From NCBI RefSeq assembly GCF_002891295.1, contig NZ_LGUI01000006.1, positions 479,920 to 543,919 on the forward strand: a DNA stretch of 64,000 bases. Reading direction: 5' to 3'. The position numbers and the translations under genes are program-made. This document shows, piece after piece, positions 36,424-45,504 of the stretch. Source of the stretch: Streptomyces eurocidicus. GTDB lineage: Bacteria; Actinomycetota; Actinomycetes; Streptomycetales; Streptomycetaceae. Within the stretch, counting starts at the first letter, position 1, and each line of letters starts with the position of its first letter. The notes beneath the pieces are model-generated. The model worked only from the letters and a program-made list of their open reading frames with translations, was not told the origin of the DNA and did not search any database.

Positions 36424-37044
36424 ATGACCACCACCTCCACGCCCTCCACCACCCTCCGCGACGTCTCCGGCCTCGACAGCCGCCCGGCCCGGCTGAGCGA
36501 GTCGACGCTGATCATGATCGACTTCCAGAACACCTACCGCTCCGGCGTGATGGCCCTCGACGGCGCCGAGGCCGCGCTGGCCGCCGGCGCCCGGTTGCTG
36601 GCGCGGGCCCGGGCCGCGGGGACGCCGGTCGTCCACATCCTCCACGACGGCGGCGAGGGCTCGCCGTACGACATCCGGGCCGAGATCGGCCGCATCTGCG
36701 ACGAGGTCGCGCCGGTGGCGGGCGAGGCCGTCGTCGTGAAGCGCTTCCCCAACTCCTTCCACGACACCGACCTGGTCAAGACGCTGACGGAGCTCGGCGT
36801 CGGCGCGGGCGACGACCTCGTCCTGGCCGGCTTCATGACCCATATGTGCGTCACGTTCACCGCTGAGGGCGCCTTCAACCTCGGCTACCGGCCCACGGTC
36901 GTCGCCGAGGCCACGGCCACCCGCTCCCTCGCCGCCCCGGACGGCACCGTCGTCTCCTCCGCCGCCCTCAAGGCCGGCGCGCTGACGACGATCACCGATC
37001 TCTTCGGCACGGTCGCGCCCGCGGTCGACGCCCTTCCGGCCTGA
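36424..37044 (+). CDS. Isochorismatase-family cysteine hydrolase
   Basis: A 206-residue hydrolase with the catalytic triad of the family: Asp in LIMIDFQNTY, Lys in VVVKRFPNSFHDTDL and Cys in LAGFMTHMCVTFTAEGA. These enzymes cleave nicotinamide, N-carbamoyl amines or isochorismate ethers. AAAGGA precedes the ATG at 36424. It is probably the target of the upstream GlxA regulator. The exact substrate is unknown. A strong hairpin follows at 37051-37096. Confidence 0.88.
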   Translation: MTTTSTPSTTLRDVSGLDSRPARLSESTLIMIDFQNTYRSGVMALDGAEAALAAGARLLARARAAGTPVVHILHDGGEGSPYDIRAEIGRICDEVAPVAGEAVVVKRFPNSFHDTDLVKTLTELGVGAGDDLVLAGFMTHMCVTFTAEGAFNLGYRPTVVAEATATRSLAAPDGTVVSSAALKAGALTTITDLFGTVAPAVDALPA

Positions 37045-37050
37045 GCCCGG

Positions 37051-37096
37051 CCGGGCGGCGGGGTCACCGGTCTCCCCCGAAGGCCCCGCCGCCCGG
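37051..37096. terminator. Bidirectional terminator hairpin
   Basis: CCGGGCGGCGGGG at 37051-37063 pairs perfectly with CCCCGCCGCCCGG at 37084-37096 around a 20-base loop. It lies between the convergent cysteine hydrolase and COG4315 lipoprotein genes. Confidence 0.8.
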
Positions 37097-37109
37097 AGCG
37101 CCACCGGCC

Positions 37110-38129
37110 TCAGCCCGCCGGGGTGGTGACCTTCCCGCCCCGGTCGTCGACGGCGAACCAGAGGCCCTGCTTGCCCTGGCCCTGTACGTCTCCGGGCTTC
37201 TTGTCACCGGTGAACCAGTAGACCGGCCAGCAGTCGATCGCCAGTTGCTTCGTACCGTCCGGGCGCGTCACGGTGGTGATCAGCTTCTCCGGTACGCCGC
37301 GCACCGCGCTCTTCTCCACCGGCTTCGCGGGCTTCCAGGTGTCCAGGCAGGCGCCGGTGCAGGCGAACTTCATGGGCCAGGCGCTGTCCTTGTCGAAGCG
37401 GTAGAGCGTACGTCCCTTCCCGTCGACGAGGATCTTGCCGAGGGTCCGGTCGTCGTTGACGGAGACGCCCTCGGCGGCCGGCTTCGTCTCGTCGGCGGGT
37501 GCCGGGGAGCCGGCGGGATACGAGGCGCCGCCGGGTTCCGGGGTGTCCTGTCCGCCCGCCGGCTTCCCGCCCGCCTTCTTGCCGTCGGGGGCGAACGCGT
37601 TCCACGTCCCGCCGACCCCCTGGCCCTTGGTGTCTCCGGCGGAGGTGTCCTTGGCGTAGCGGTAGACGGGCCAGCCCGCGAGGGTCAACTGCTTGGTGCC
37701 GTCGGTGCGTTCGACCTCTCCGAGCGCGGCGCCGATGCCGGAGGCGACGCTCGCGTCGTCGGCGGGGACGGGCGGCCACGCCTTCGCGCAGTCGCCGTCG
37801 CAGCGGGAGGCCGACGGACCGGCCGTGTCCTTGTCGAAGCGGTAGAGGGTCCGGCCCTTGGCGTCCGCGACGACGGCGCCGATGCCGGGGGCGTCGCGCA
37901 CGGCGAGCCGCCCGGCCTTGGCGCTCCCCGCCCCCTCGGAGGCGGGTGCGGAGGGGCCGGACGCCGAGGACCCGCCCGAACCGTACCCGTCGTCGATCTT
38001 CGAGCTGCTCCCGGCGGGTGCCTTGCCGTAGTCGTCCGTCGCGGACGAGCCGCCCCCGCCCTCGCAGGCCGCCGTCAGCAGCATGACCGCGATCGCCGCC
38101 GAGGCGAGGGAGACGTGACGCTTGTTCAT
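37110..38129 (-). CDS. COG4315-type lipoprotein with Yx(F/W/Y)xxD repeats
   Basis: A 339-residue lipoprotein: signal and lipobox (AVMLLTAACEG), a Gly/Ser-rich linker, then four copies of the COG4315 repeat. Each has a motif such as LYRFDKD, VYRYAKD or VYWFTGD, and two have Cys pairs (SRCDGDCAKAW, FACTGACLDTW). Related lipoproteins are linked to extracytoplasmic electron transfer or redox stress. It lies 182 bp downstream of the cytochrome/NuoF-like unit on the same strand, so an electron-handling role outside the membrane is reasonable. The start at 38129 is supported by the signal peptide. Confidence 0.85.
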   Translation of the reverse strand: MNKRHVSLASAAIAVMLLTAACEGGGGSSATDDYGKAPAGSSSKIDDGYGSGGSSASGPSAPASEGAGSAKAGRLAVRDAPGIGAVVADAKGRTLYRFDKDTAGPSASRCDGDCAKAWPPVPADDASVASGIGAALGEVERTDGTKQLTLAGWPVYRYAKDTSAGDTKGQGVGGTWNAFAPDGKKAGGKPAGGQDTPEPGGASYPAGSPAPADETKPAAEGVSVNDDRTLGKILVDGKGRTLYRFDKDSAWPMKFACTGACLDTWKPAKPVEKSAVRGVPEKLITTVTRPDGTKQLAIDCWPVYWFTGDKKPGDVQGQGKQGLWFAVDDRGGKVTTPAG

Positions 38130-38311
38130 GGACTGTCCTTTGCTCGTGGCCCGGCGGTGGTCCGCCGTTGCCGTGGGATTACGGGACGGGTCCGTCACAC
38201 GCTCAACGGACCCGGGAATTTGTCACCGGATGACAGAAACCGAAGGGGCGGGCGGGGGCCGCTGCGGGACGTGCGGCGGGGAACCCGGGGCGGGAGCGGC
38301 CCCGCCGCCGC

Positions 38312-39825
38312 TCAGCCGCCGGCCTCGACGCGCAGGGCCAGGGCCGGGCAGCGCCGTACCGCCCGCAGGGCCCGCTGGCGCATCCGCGCGGGTACGGGCA
38401 TGACGGCCCGCTCCGGGTAGCCGTCCGCGCCCAGTCTCAGCAGGCCGGGCAGGAGGTCCGCGCACAGCCCGTGCCCCCTGCACAGGGTCCAGTCGACGAG
38501 CAGTCGTTCCGCCGGGGCCCGCGCGGCGCCGACGCCGCGCACGGGAGCGGGCCGGGCGCCGGCCGCCCTTCGCCCGCGGGCAGCGGCAGCGTGCCGAGGG
38601 TCCGGCGTCCGCAGCCGTGACCCAGGGCATGGGCGGCGAACTCCTCGCCGAAGACCTCGAGGGCCGAGGAGACGAACCGGGTGCTGCCGTCGGGGTGTCC
38701 GCACGCCCCGCGCCGCTCCACGGCGGACATCCGGGCGCGCGCGGCGTCCAGGGCGGCCTGTCCGCCGCCCGCCGCGGCGTCGGCGAGCGCGTCGGCGAGC
38801 GCCGGCAGGCCGAGGGCGCAGGGGCCGCACTGGCCCGCCGACTGGCCGGCCAGCCAGCGGGTCACCCGGACGGTCTCGCCGACCGGGCAGGTGGTCTCCG
38901 GCAGCGGCAGCACGGCGCCGGCGCCGAGGACGCCGCCGGCCGCCGCGAGCGAGTCGCGGGAGACGGTGGCGGCCCGTACCGCCTCGGGCGGCAGCCAGCC
39001 GCCGTGGTAGCCGCCGATCAGCACGCCCTGCCCCGGCGCGGTGCCGCAGAGCTCCAGGACGTACGGCAGCGGGACCCCGGTCGGCGTCTCCACGGCGTGG
39101 GTGCCCGCGACGGTCAGCATCACGGTGCCGGGCTCGGTGGGCAGCCCGGACGCGCCGTAGCCCGCCGCTCCGAGCCGTGCGGCGAGGGCGAGCTGGGCGA
39201 AGGTCTCGGTGTTGGACAGCAGTGTGGGCAGACCGCCCAGACCGCTTTCGCTGGTGCGGACGCGGCGGCCGGACGGCAGCGCGGGGCCGCCGTCGATGCC
39301 GCGTACGAGCGCGCTGCTCTCGCCGGTGACGAAGCGTTCGGGCAGCAGGGTGACGCCGACGGCCGGGCCGGCGGTTCCAGCCGGGCCGCGTTCGGCGATC
39401 GCCCGGGCCACGGACCGTTCGACGTCCGGCCGGGTGACGCCCACGGCCACCCGGTGCGCGCCGAGGGCCCTGGCCGCGAGCTCGGCGCCGTCGAGGACCA
39501 GGTGCGGCGCGTAGAGCAGCAGCGCGGTGTCCTTGAGACAGCCCGGCTCGCCCTCGCTGCCGTTGACGACGACGGCCGCGCCGGGGCTCCGGTGGCGCTG
39601 GGCGTCGGCGACCGCCCGCAGTTTGCGGGCGAAGAGGAAGCCCGCGCCGCCCCGGCCGCGCAGGCCGATGTCCTCGGCGAGCCCGGCGAGTTCGTGCGGG
39701 CCCAGGTCCGGGGCGGGCCCGTGCACGGCCAGGTGCGCCCCGAGGTCCATCCACGCCGTCTCGTCGAGCCCGGCCAGCAGCCGGGGCGGTCCTACGGTGG
39801 CGAGGGTGGGGACGGCCCGGTTCAC
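38312..39825 (-). pseudogene. NuoF-like flavoprotein with C-terminal ferredoxin, frameshifted
   Basis: The main frame from the GTG at 39825 encodes a NuoF/SLBB-type flavoprotein. It has GLRGRGGAGFLFARK (FMN/NADH region), VVNGSEGEPGCLKDTALL, TLLSNTETFAQLA and the Fe-S site SAGQCGPCALGLPAL with a later RRGACGHPDGS. A one-base shift at about 38525-38590 is needed to reach the true C-terminus, a ferredoxin domain with CRGHGLC and RRCPALAL. That C-x5-C...CP spacing is the 3Fe-4S type. The GTG overlaps the stop of the membrane cytochrome gene (GTGA). The protein probably passes electrons between a pyridine nucleotide or flavin and the membrane partner. Confidence 0.8.
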
Positions 39826-40772
39826 CGCCGTGCTCCGCGCGCCTCGCGCAGCCGGGACCGCCATCGCAGGGTCAGGGCGGCGCCGACTCCGCTCACGCAC
39901 AGCGCGTACCCCGCCGTCGCCCAGCCGGCGGCGGGCCGGCCCGTGTGGAGTCCGTGCACCAGGGCGGCGCCCCAGGCCGGATAGGCCGCCATGTGCAGGG
40001 CCCGCCACCGGCCGGAGCGCCCGAGGCCGGAGAAGGCGCTGCGCACGGCGCCGGTGACCGCGACGGCGACGAACAGGTAACCGGCGAGCGTACCGAGTCC
40101 GATGAGCAAGGGGTGGCCGGAGTCGGCGAAAGGGACGGCGGCGGCCGTCGCACTGGTACGGTCCTCGGCAATCTTCACCCACACGTGCAGGGCGAGAAAT
40201 CCGAGCCCGGCCACGGCCAGTCCGCGGTGCACGCCCTGGGCGAGGAGCCGGTGGGCCGAGCCCAGCAGCCGTCGGTCGGTCGCGGCCAGCCCCCACAGCA
40301 CGGTGGAGGTGAGCGAGACGAGCGCGAGTACGCCCGCGCCGAAGTCGAGGAATTCCCGGGCCCGTTCGGCCACGCCGGAACGGGCGGCGACGGCGAGGAA
40401 CAGCAGGATCGCCGCCGGGAGGGCGGGACGCGCGGAGGGCCGCGCCTGCGGCCGGGCCCTCGGCCGGGGCGAGGGCCCGGCCGGCCTCCTGGACGACGCC
40501 TTGCGCCATGTGCCGGGCCACTCCTCGAAAGATGCCAGGAGAGACGCCCGGAAGGACGGTCGGAAGGACGGCGGGAACGGCGCTCGGGACGGCGGCCGGG
40601 ACGCGGGGCCGGGCGCAGACCGGGGTGACGGGCCGGTCGACGGACCGGTCGACGGGTCGGCCGACAGACCGGTCGACGGCCGCGGCCCCACGGCCCGGCG
40701 ACGGATTCCGGTACGCATCCGGTGGCCGGTTCGCGGGCGGGAGAGAAGTGTTTGCGTTCGCGACTTATACAT
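39822..40772 (-). CDS. Ferric-reductase/cytochrome b-like membrane protein
   Basis: A 316-residue protein. The N-terminal 110 residues are polar and repetitive (STGPSTGPSP-like units, then Arg/Pro-rich). About six helices follow, with paired His residues expected to bind b-type haem: SAHRLLAQGVHRGLAV with ALHVWVK, and RALHMAAYPAW with LVHGLHTGR. GGAGACCCAG precedes the ATG at 40772, but a later start at 40719 is possible. It is translationally coupled to the NuoF-like gene and is presumably the membrane end of that electron-transfer unit. The final acceptor is unknown. Confidence 0.8.
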   Translation of the reverse strand: MYKSRTQTLLSRPRTGHRMRTGIRRRAVGPRPSTGLSADPSTGPSTGPSPRSAPGPASRPPSRAPFPPSFRPSFRASLLASFEEWPGTWRKASSRRPAGPSPRPRARPQARPSARPALPAAILLFLAVAARSGVAERAREFLDFGAGVLALVSLTSTVLWGLAATDRRLLGSAHRLLAQGVHRGLAVAGLGFLALHVWVKIAEDRTSATAAAVPFADSGHPLLIGLGTLAGYLFVAVAVTGAVRSAFSGLGRSGRWRALHMAAYPAWGAALVHGLHTGRPAAGWATAGYALCVSGVGAALTLRWRSRLREARGARR

Positions 40773-41101
40773 CTGGGTCTCCGACGGGCGGCCGGCCGGG
40801 GTTCCGGCGACCGTCCGTGTTCCTGAGAAATCCGGAAATCCCTCGCATCGGCGTTTCCCGACGGCAGGGCGATCATCGAATTCACTCGATGTGACCGGCC
40901 GGACACCCATGGCCCGGCGGCTGAATGTGCAGAAGCATCGCCCAACTTCACCGGAACTCCATAAGGTTTATCGCGCTGTGACAAATTCACGCCCGGCTGT
41001 CCCCACGGCAGTGGTCGGCTGCGGATGATGCCCACTCAGGCGAGAGGCCGCCGACGGCTTTCCCGGCCCTCCCGCCCGGTACGGAAGTCCGGAGGTAGAC
41101 G
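40773..41101. promoter_or_regulatory. Divergent promoter region with candidate operator
   Basis: This stretch separates the cytochrome/NuoF unit from the divergent regulator. It contains an inverted repeat ATCGAATTCACTCGAT at 40875-40890 (arms ATCGA/TCGAT, six-base spacer) and an AT-richer segment near 40960-40990. No gene is seen. Confidence 0.4.
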
Positions 41102-42337
41102 ATGTGCGAAATGCTGAACCGCATCTGGTCACGGCCGCGCGGTGAGTGGATCCCGGTCCTGAGAAAGGAACTTCCGGCGGTCGCCGCCACGGTGGTGGCG
41201 GAGCTGGAGCGCGGTACGCCCGCGTTCTCGGCGGTGTCACGGCGCATCGGCACGGAGGCGGCACGGGCCGCCGTGGAACAGGCGCTGCTGCTGACCCTGG
41301 GGCTGGCACCCGGTACGGGGCCGGAGCGCATACCGCCGGGGACGGGCCTCCGGCCGCGGCGAAAACCCGCGCAGGTGGTCACCGCCATGCCCGCCACGCG
41401 GGCCCGGCAGGCCCTGTTCGCCGCGCTCGCCGACGACCGGCACATACCGGGCGAGGTCCTGGCCGAGCTGGCGGGCCAGGCCGGCTGGCCGCTCCCCCGC
41501 CGGGTGCGCGCCGTCGTCCTCGGCAGCCCCAACGAGGCGTTCCCTCCTCACCCGTCACCCCATCCTTCGTCCCGTCCGTCGCCCCACTCGCTCCCGCATC
41601 CGCTGCCGCATGCGGTGTCCCACCCGGTGCCGCACCCGGTGTCCCACCCGGCCGCTCAGCCGGCACCGCAGCCGGCACCCCCGTTGACGCCCCCGCTCGC
41701 GGCGGCCCTGGGTCACGGCCTGCCCGGCGCCGTCGAGGGAGACCTGTGCCTGCTGGTCCCGGACCCGGGGCTGCCGGGGCACGCGGTGCTGGAGTCGGCG
41801 CTGGGCGGCCGGACGGCCGCCGTCGGCCACTCGGTGCCGGTCGCGGAAGCCGCCGCCTCGCTGCGCTGGGCGCGCCGGCTGCTGACCGTCGCCGCGGCCC
41901 TGGGCGGTCCGGCGGAACGGGTCGTGTGCGTCGATGACCACCTCTCCGACCTGCTGATGCTTCAGGACGAGTCCTTGGCGCGCGCGCTCTCCGCGCGGTG
42001 GCTGCGCCCGCTGGACGACCTGACGCCGCGGCAGAGCGAGCGGCTGGAGGTGACGCTGCTGGCCTGGCTGGAGAGCGGCGGCGCGCCGGAGGCGGCCCGG
42101 ACGCTGAAGGTGCACCCCCAGACGGTGCGCTACCGGCTCCGGCAGATCGAGAAGCTCTTCGGGCCCGCGATGCGCGAGCCGCACACGCGCTTCGAGCTGG
42201 AGCTGGCGCTGCGCGGCCGGCGCCTGCTGGCCCGTACCCGGCAGCTGCGGTCACGGGCACCGGGGACCGCGCGGGCCCTCGGCGCGGCGGTCCATCCGCC
42301 GGGACCGGCCGGAAGGGCCCGCGTCAACGGGCTGTGA
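41102..42337 (+). CDS. PucR/CdaR-type regulator with His-Pro-rich insert
   Basis: A 411-residue regulator. The N-terminal helical region (to about 140) and the middle domain frame an unusual insert (about 143-188) of His-Pro, Ser-Pro and Ala-Pro dipeptides, with nine His in 46 residues. The C-terminus carries the PucR helix-turn-helix: LLAWLESGGAPEAARTLKVH and PQTVRYRLRQIEKLFG. It is divergent from the cytochrome/NuoF unit and is a good candidate for its regulator. The insert could bind metal or be a neutral linker. A bidirectional hairpin follows. Confidence 0.82.
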   Translation: MCEMLNRIWSRPRGEWIPVLRKELPAVAATVVAELERGTPAFSAVSRRIGTEAARAAVEQALLLTLGLAPGTGPERIPPGTGLRPRRKPAQVVTAMPATRARQALFAALADDRHIPGEVLAELAGQAGWPLPRRVRAVVLGSPNEAFPPHPSPHPSSRPSPHSLPHPLPHAVSHPVPHPVSHPAAQPAPQPAPPLTPPLAAALGHGLPGAVEGDLCLLVPDPGLPGHAVLESALGGRTAAVGHSVPVAEAAASLRWARRLLTVAAALGGPAERVVCVDDHLSDLLMLQDESLARALSARWLRPLDDLTPRQSERLEVTLLAWLESGGAPEAARTLKVHPQTVRYRLRQIEKLFGPAMREPHTRFELELALRGRRLLARTRQLRSRAPGTARALGAAVHPPGPAGRARVNGL

Positions 42338-42350
42338 GGGCACATGGCAC

Positions 42351-42382
42351 GGCGGCCCCCGACCCGGCTGTCGGGGGCCGCC
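42351..42382. terminator. Bidirectional terminator hairpin
   Basis: GGCGGCCCCCGA at 42351-42362 and TCGGGGGCCGCC at 42371-42382 form a perfect 12-bp stem with an 8-base loop between convergent genes. Confidence 0.85.
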
Positions 42383-42473
42383 GCCTTCCCGGCGCCGGGT
42401 GGCATGAGTGGGGGGAGCACCCGGGGCCGGGGTTCGCGGGACCGGCGTCACAGGAGGCGGACGCGGTCTTCCG

Positions 42474-43901
42474 TCAGCAGGTGCGGCCGTCGTTGACGCA
42501 GGACGCCGCCTTCGCCATCAGGCGGTCGGACATCACGTTGATGAAGTCGCCGTGGTCCGTGACCGGCTTGTGCAACTGCTCGGGGAAGCTGTCGACGGCG
42601 AACGGCACGCCCGCCGGCACGTCGTAGGTGATGCGCTGCACCAGTTGCGGGACGGCCCGGAAGCCGCGCGGGCACGAACCGTCCGGGCGGGCGAAGGCGA
42701 CGTGGGTGCGGTGGTTGGCGCTGTCGGTGTTCCGTCCGTCCCAGCAGTTCTGGAAGGCGAAGGTGCGGACGACGTCGGCGCCCTTCGGGCAGATCGGGTA
42801 TTTGTCCTTGAGCTGCCGGTTCTCGAAGCCCTCGCAGCTCCATGAGGCATTGGCGTTGGCCACTCCGTTGGTCAGCGCCTTGGCGTCCCCGGTGATGATG
42901 CGGAGGAAGCGCGGCATGGCCGTCACCTTCGAGACCGGACTGCCCCTGAATTGCAGGGTGACGGAAGCGGGCCGGAGCACGGTTCCCATGTTCCCGTCGT
43001 GTCCGCCGCCCGGGGCGTTCGCGTCCGGTGCCGCTTTTCCGTCCAGGACGCGCAGTACGGGCCAGTAGTGGCTGGACTTGTCCCCGTTGGCGCAGGTCGT
43101 TCCCGCGGCCGCGAGACTCGCGTCGGTGGAGAAGGCGTCCGTGGATTTGTTGCCCACATAGTCGTGCATGTGGTGGGCGCCGTTGCGCACCCCCGGGGTG
43201 ACGATGACGTTGTCGGGGTTGAAGTGCCCGTTCTCGTTGCGACCGCATACGGAGGTGAAGGTGCCGGTGGAGCCGCCGGGCCGGGCGCGCGGTCCGTTTC
43301 GCAGCGGGGCGGTCCTGATGTCGGCGAAGTCGGCGCGGGAGGGGCCGCCCGGCATGCCCCGTGCGCCCAGCCGGGGGGCCAGGTCGCGGGAGGAGTCGTC
43401 CGCGGCGGCGGTGCTGACCTGTTCGGTCCGGCAGCCGCTGAGTGACGCCGCCGCCACGGTGGCGGGGGCCGGGCCCGCGCCGTCCGCCGTGAGGGAGTCG
43501 TTGATCCGGCCTATGGTCTCGGCGCGCTTCGCCTTCAGCTCGTCGAGCACAGTGTCCTCGCCACCCTGATGTGACGTCATCCGCTCGTAAGCCTGGGCCA
43601 CTTGGGCGTCCAGCTGAGAGAGACCCCTGGAGACCTCGGTCCGCGCCGGTGCCGGTACGTCGCGCAGCCGGTCGCCGACGTCGGGGCACGCGAGGGTCCT
43701 CGCCCCGGCGGCGGAGCCACCGCCCGAGCCGCCGCCCGCGTCATGGGAGCCGTGCCCGGCGTCCCGTCCGCCGCCGTGGGAGGCGCCTGCGGAGGCGTGC
43801 TGGGCGATCACCGCCGTTCCGCCGCCGCCGAGCAGCAGCGCCGCGGCGGCCACCACCGCCCGGGTCCTCAACTGCGAGCGTTTGTGGGCCTGTCGCATCA
43901 T
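42474..43901 (-). CDS. DUF1996 secreted protein
   Basis: A 475-residue secreted protein. A signal peptide (RTRAVVAAAALLLGGGGTAV) is followed by a His/Gly/Ser-rich linker, a helical region with one Cys pair, and a C-terminal DUF1996 domain (about 215-475). The domain has HFNPDNVIVTPG, AHHMHDYVGN, SSHYWPVLRVLDG, FQNCWDGRN, NHRTHVAFARPDGSCPRGF and the final VNDGRTC. The conserved His and Trp residues suggest carbohydrate or metal binding, but no activity is established. It follows the DUF4142 gene on the same strand by six bp. Confidence 0.88.
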   Translation of the reverse strand: MMRQAHKRSQLRTRAVVAAAALLLGGGGTAVIAQHASAGASHGGGRDAGHGSHDAGGGSGGGSAAGARTLACPDVGDRLRDVPAPARTEVSRGLSQLDAQVAQAYERMTSHQGGEDTVLDELKAKRAETIGRINDSLTADGAGPAPATVAAASLSGCRTEQVSTAAADDSSRDLAPRLGARGMPGGPSRADFADIRTAPLRNGPRARPGGSTGTFTSVCGRNENGHFNPDNVIVTPGVRNGAHHMHDYVGNKSTDAFSTDASLAAAGTTCANGDKSSHYWPVLRVLDGKAAPDANAPGGGHDGNMGTVLRPASVTLQFRGSPVSKVTAMPRFLRIITGDAKALTNGVANANASWSCEGFENRQLKDKYPICPKGADVVRTFAFQNCWDGRNTDSANHRTHVAFARPDGSCPRGFRAVPQLVQRITYDVPAGVPFAVDSFPEQLHKPVTDHGDFINVMSDRLMAKAASCVNDGRTC

Positions 43902-43907
43902 GTGGGG

Positions 43908-44594
43908 TCACTTCTTTTCGTCGTTGCCTGGGTGGGGGAAGTCGACGAGTCCGGTGTTCTCCAGGACCGTGATGTGGTCGAGGACGACCGTGTTGGCGCG
44001 GGTCGCCAGCTCCCGGACCAAGGCGTTGGCGGTGCGGTCGCGGACGAGCGCCACCAGCGCGAACACCTTCCCGTGCGCGGTGCGCACAAGGTTGGCGAAC
44101 AGCCGCTCGAAGGTGCTCCCCCGAGCGGCGTTCAGCTGGTCGAGCCAGCCCCGCTGGTCGGCACCGGGCCGCTCCGGCAGGGTCACGTCCAGGGCCCGGC
44201 CCACCTCGACGGAGCGCCGGTCCAGTTCGGTGTGACCGTCGACGAGGTGTTCGCCGGCCATCCGCACCGCGTCCTTGGTGCCGCGCTCCTGGGCGAGCCG
44301 CCCCGCGGGCTTCTCCCACAGTCCGGCGAGCCGGACCCTGCGGACGAAGTCCCGGTCCAGCGGCGTCAGCGGCCCGAAGGGCGTCGCCGTGGTCCCCTCG
44401 CCGTCGTCGCTCCAGGTGGTACGGGCGGCGGCCGCGGCGGGTCCGGCGCCGCCGAAGAGGTGGACCGGGATCAGCAGCGCCAGGAGCGTCGCCGCCAGGG
44501 AGAGGACGACGAGCCCGGTGCCGAGGGCCCGCTGCGAGAACGGGCGCGGCAGACCCGGGGAGCGCGCGTAACGGGGGAAACGAACGGATCGCAT
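43908..44594 (-). CDS. DUF4142 secreted/membrane-anchored protein
   Basis: A 228-residue protein with an N-terminal anchor (LGTGLVVLSLAATLLALLIP) and an extracytoplasmic helical DUF4142 (ferritin-like fold) domain: PLDRDFVRRVRLAGLWE, GEHLVDGHTELDRRSVEVG and a C-terminal pair with NTVVLDHITVLENTG. The His residues at regular spacing are usual for the family, whose function is unknown. It is the first gene of a two-gene unit with DUF1996. I chose the ATG at 44594. Confidence 0.82.
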   Translation of the reverse strand: MRSVRFPRYARSPGLPRPFSQRALGTGLVVLSLAATLLALLIPVHLFGGAGPAAAAARTTWSDDGEGTTATPFGPLTPLDRDFVRRVRLAGLWEKPAGRLAQERGTKDAVRMAGEHLVDGHTELDRRSVEVGRALDVTLPERPGADQRGWLDQLNAARGSTFERLFANLVRTAHGKVFALVALVRDRTANALVRELATRANTVVLDHITVLENTGLVDFPHPGNDEKK

Positions 44595-44811
44595 GACACC
44601 TTCTTCGGTCGCCCTGCCGGAATGCCCCCGGACGCTAGCCCCCGGCACAGCGGGGCGGACGAGCGTTCGCGGCCTCTGACAAACCTCCGGGAAACCTCGG
44701 CCGAAGCGGTGCCGCCCCCTGCCGGACGCTGCTACCGTGCGGCGCCACCCGTCCCGGCACCGGTCCGCCCGCCGGAGGCGGAGTCGTGACGGGCGCCGTC
44801 CCCCTCAGCCG

Positions 44812-45504
44812 TCAGGCCCCCTTGACGAACGCGGCGACCTGAGCCAGCAGCGGGCCGTCGACCAGGTAGGCGAGGTGCTCCTCGCAGGGCAGGAAGGTGT
44901 TGACGGCGCCGTCGAGCACGGTGCTCGTGAAGGGGTTGATGATCTCGTCGCAGGGCGAGTACCAGGTGCGGTAGGCGACGGGCCCGGGGGTCTCGTCGCC
45001 CGCCGTGAGGGTGGTGAGGAACTCCGAGCCGGGGGTCATCTCCTTGCACGACGGGGACACCACGGTGCAGAGGCCGGAGACCTTGGTGCCGTGGTGGGCG
45101 CCCGCGAGCGAGGCCACCCGCCCGACGCTCGCCGCCCCGCCCAGTTGCTTGATGTACCACATGGTGACCATGCCGCCCATGGAGTGGTTGACGATGTCGA
45201 CCTTCTCCGCCCCGGTGTCGCGCTTCACTTTGTCGACGAAGTCGGCCAGGCCCCGCGCGGTCGTACGGTTCGAGACGTTGAAGTCGTAGGAGTACGTGAA
45301 CAGCCGGGACTTGTCGTACCCGGCCTTCTCGAATGCCGACCGGGCGGGCTCCCAGACGGCGCCGCTGCCGAGGTAGCCGTGGACGAACACGACGGGCTCG
45401 CGGGGCGTCGCCGCCCCGGCGGTCGCGGGCCGCCCGGCCTGTCCGGCCAGCAGGAAGCCCGTCACCGCCGCTGTCGCCACCAGCGCTCTCGTGGTCCTTC
45501 GCAT
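44812..45504 (-). CDS. Secreted lipase/esterase (class 2, LipA-like)
   Basis: A 230-residue secreted lipase. The signal peptide (LVATAAVTGFLLAGQAGRP) precedes a minimal alpha/beta hydrolase: PVVFVHGYLGSGAVWEP (oxyanion), nucleophile in DIVNHSMGGMVTMW (NHSMG), catalytic Asp probably in RTWYSPCDEIINP and His in PCEEHLAYLVDGP. There are three Cys pairs, as expected for an exported enzyme. It cleaves short-to-medium acyl esters outside the cell. Upstream genes are divergent. It ends 218 bp from DUF4142 on the same strand. Confidence 0.88.
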   Translation of the reverse strand: MRRTTRALVATAAVTGFLLAGQAGRPATAGAATPREPVVFVHGYLGSGAVWEPARSAFEKAGYDKSRLFTYSYDFNVSNRTTARGLADFVDKVKRDTGAEKVDIVNHSMGGMVTMWYIKQLGGAASVGRVASLAGAHHGTKVSGLCTVVSPSCKEMTPGSEFLTTLTAGDETPGPVAYRTWYSPCDEIINPFTSTVLDGAVNTFLPCEEHLAYLVDGPLLAQVAAFVKGA

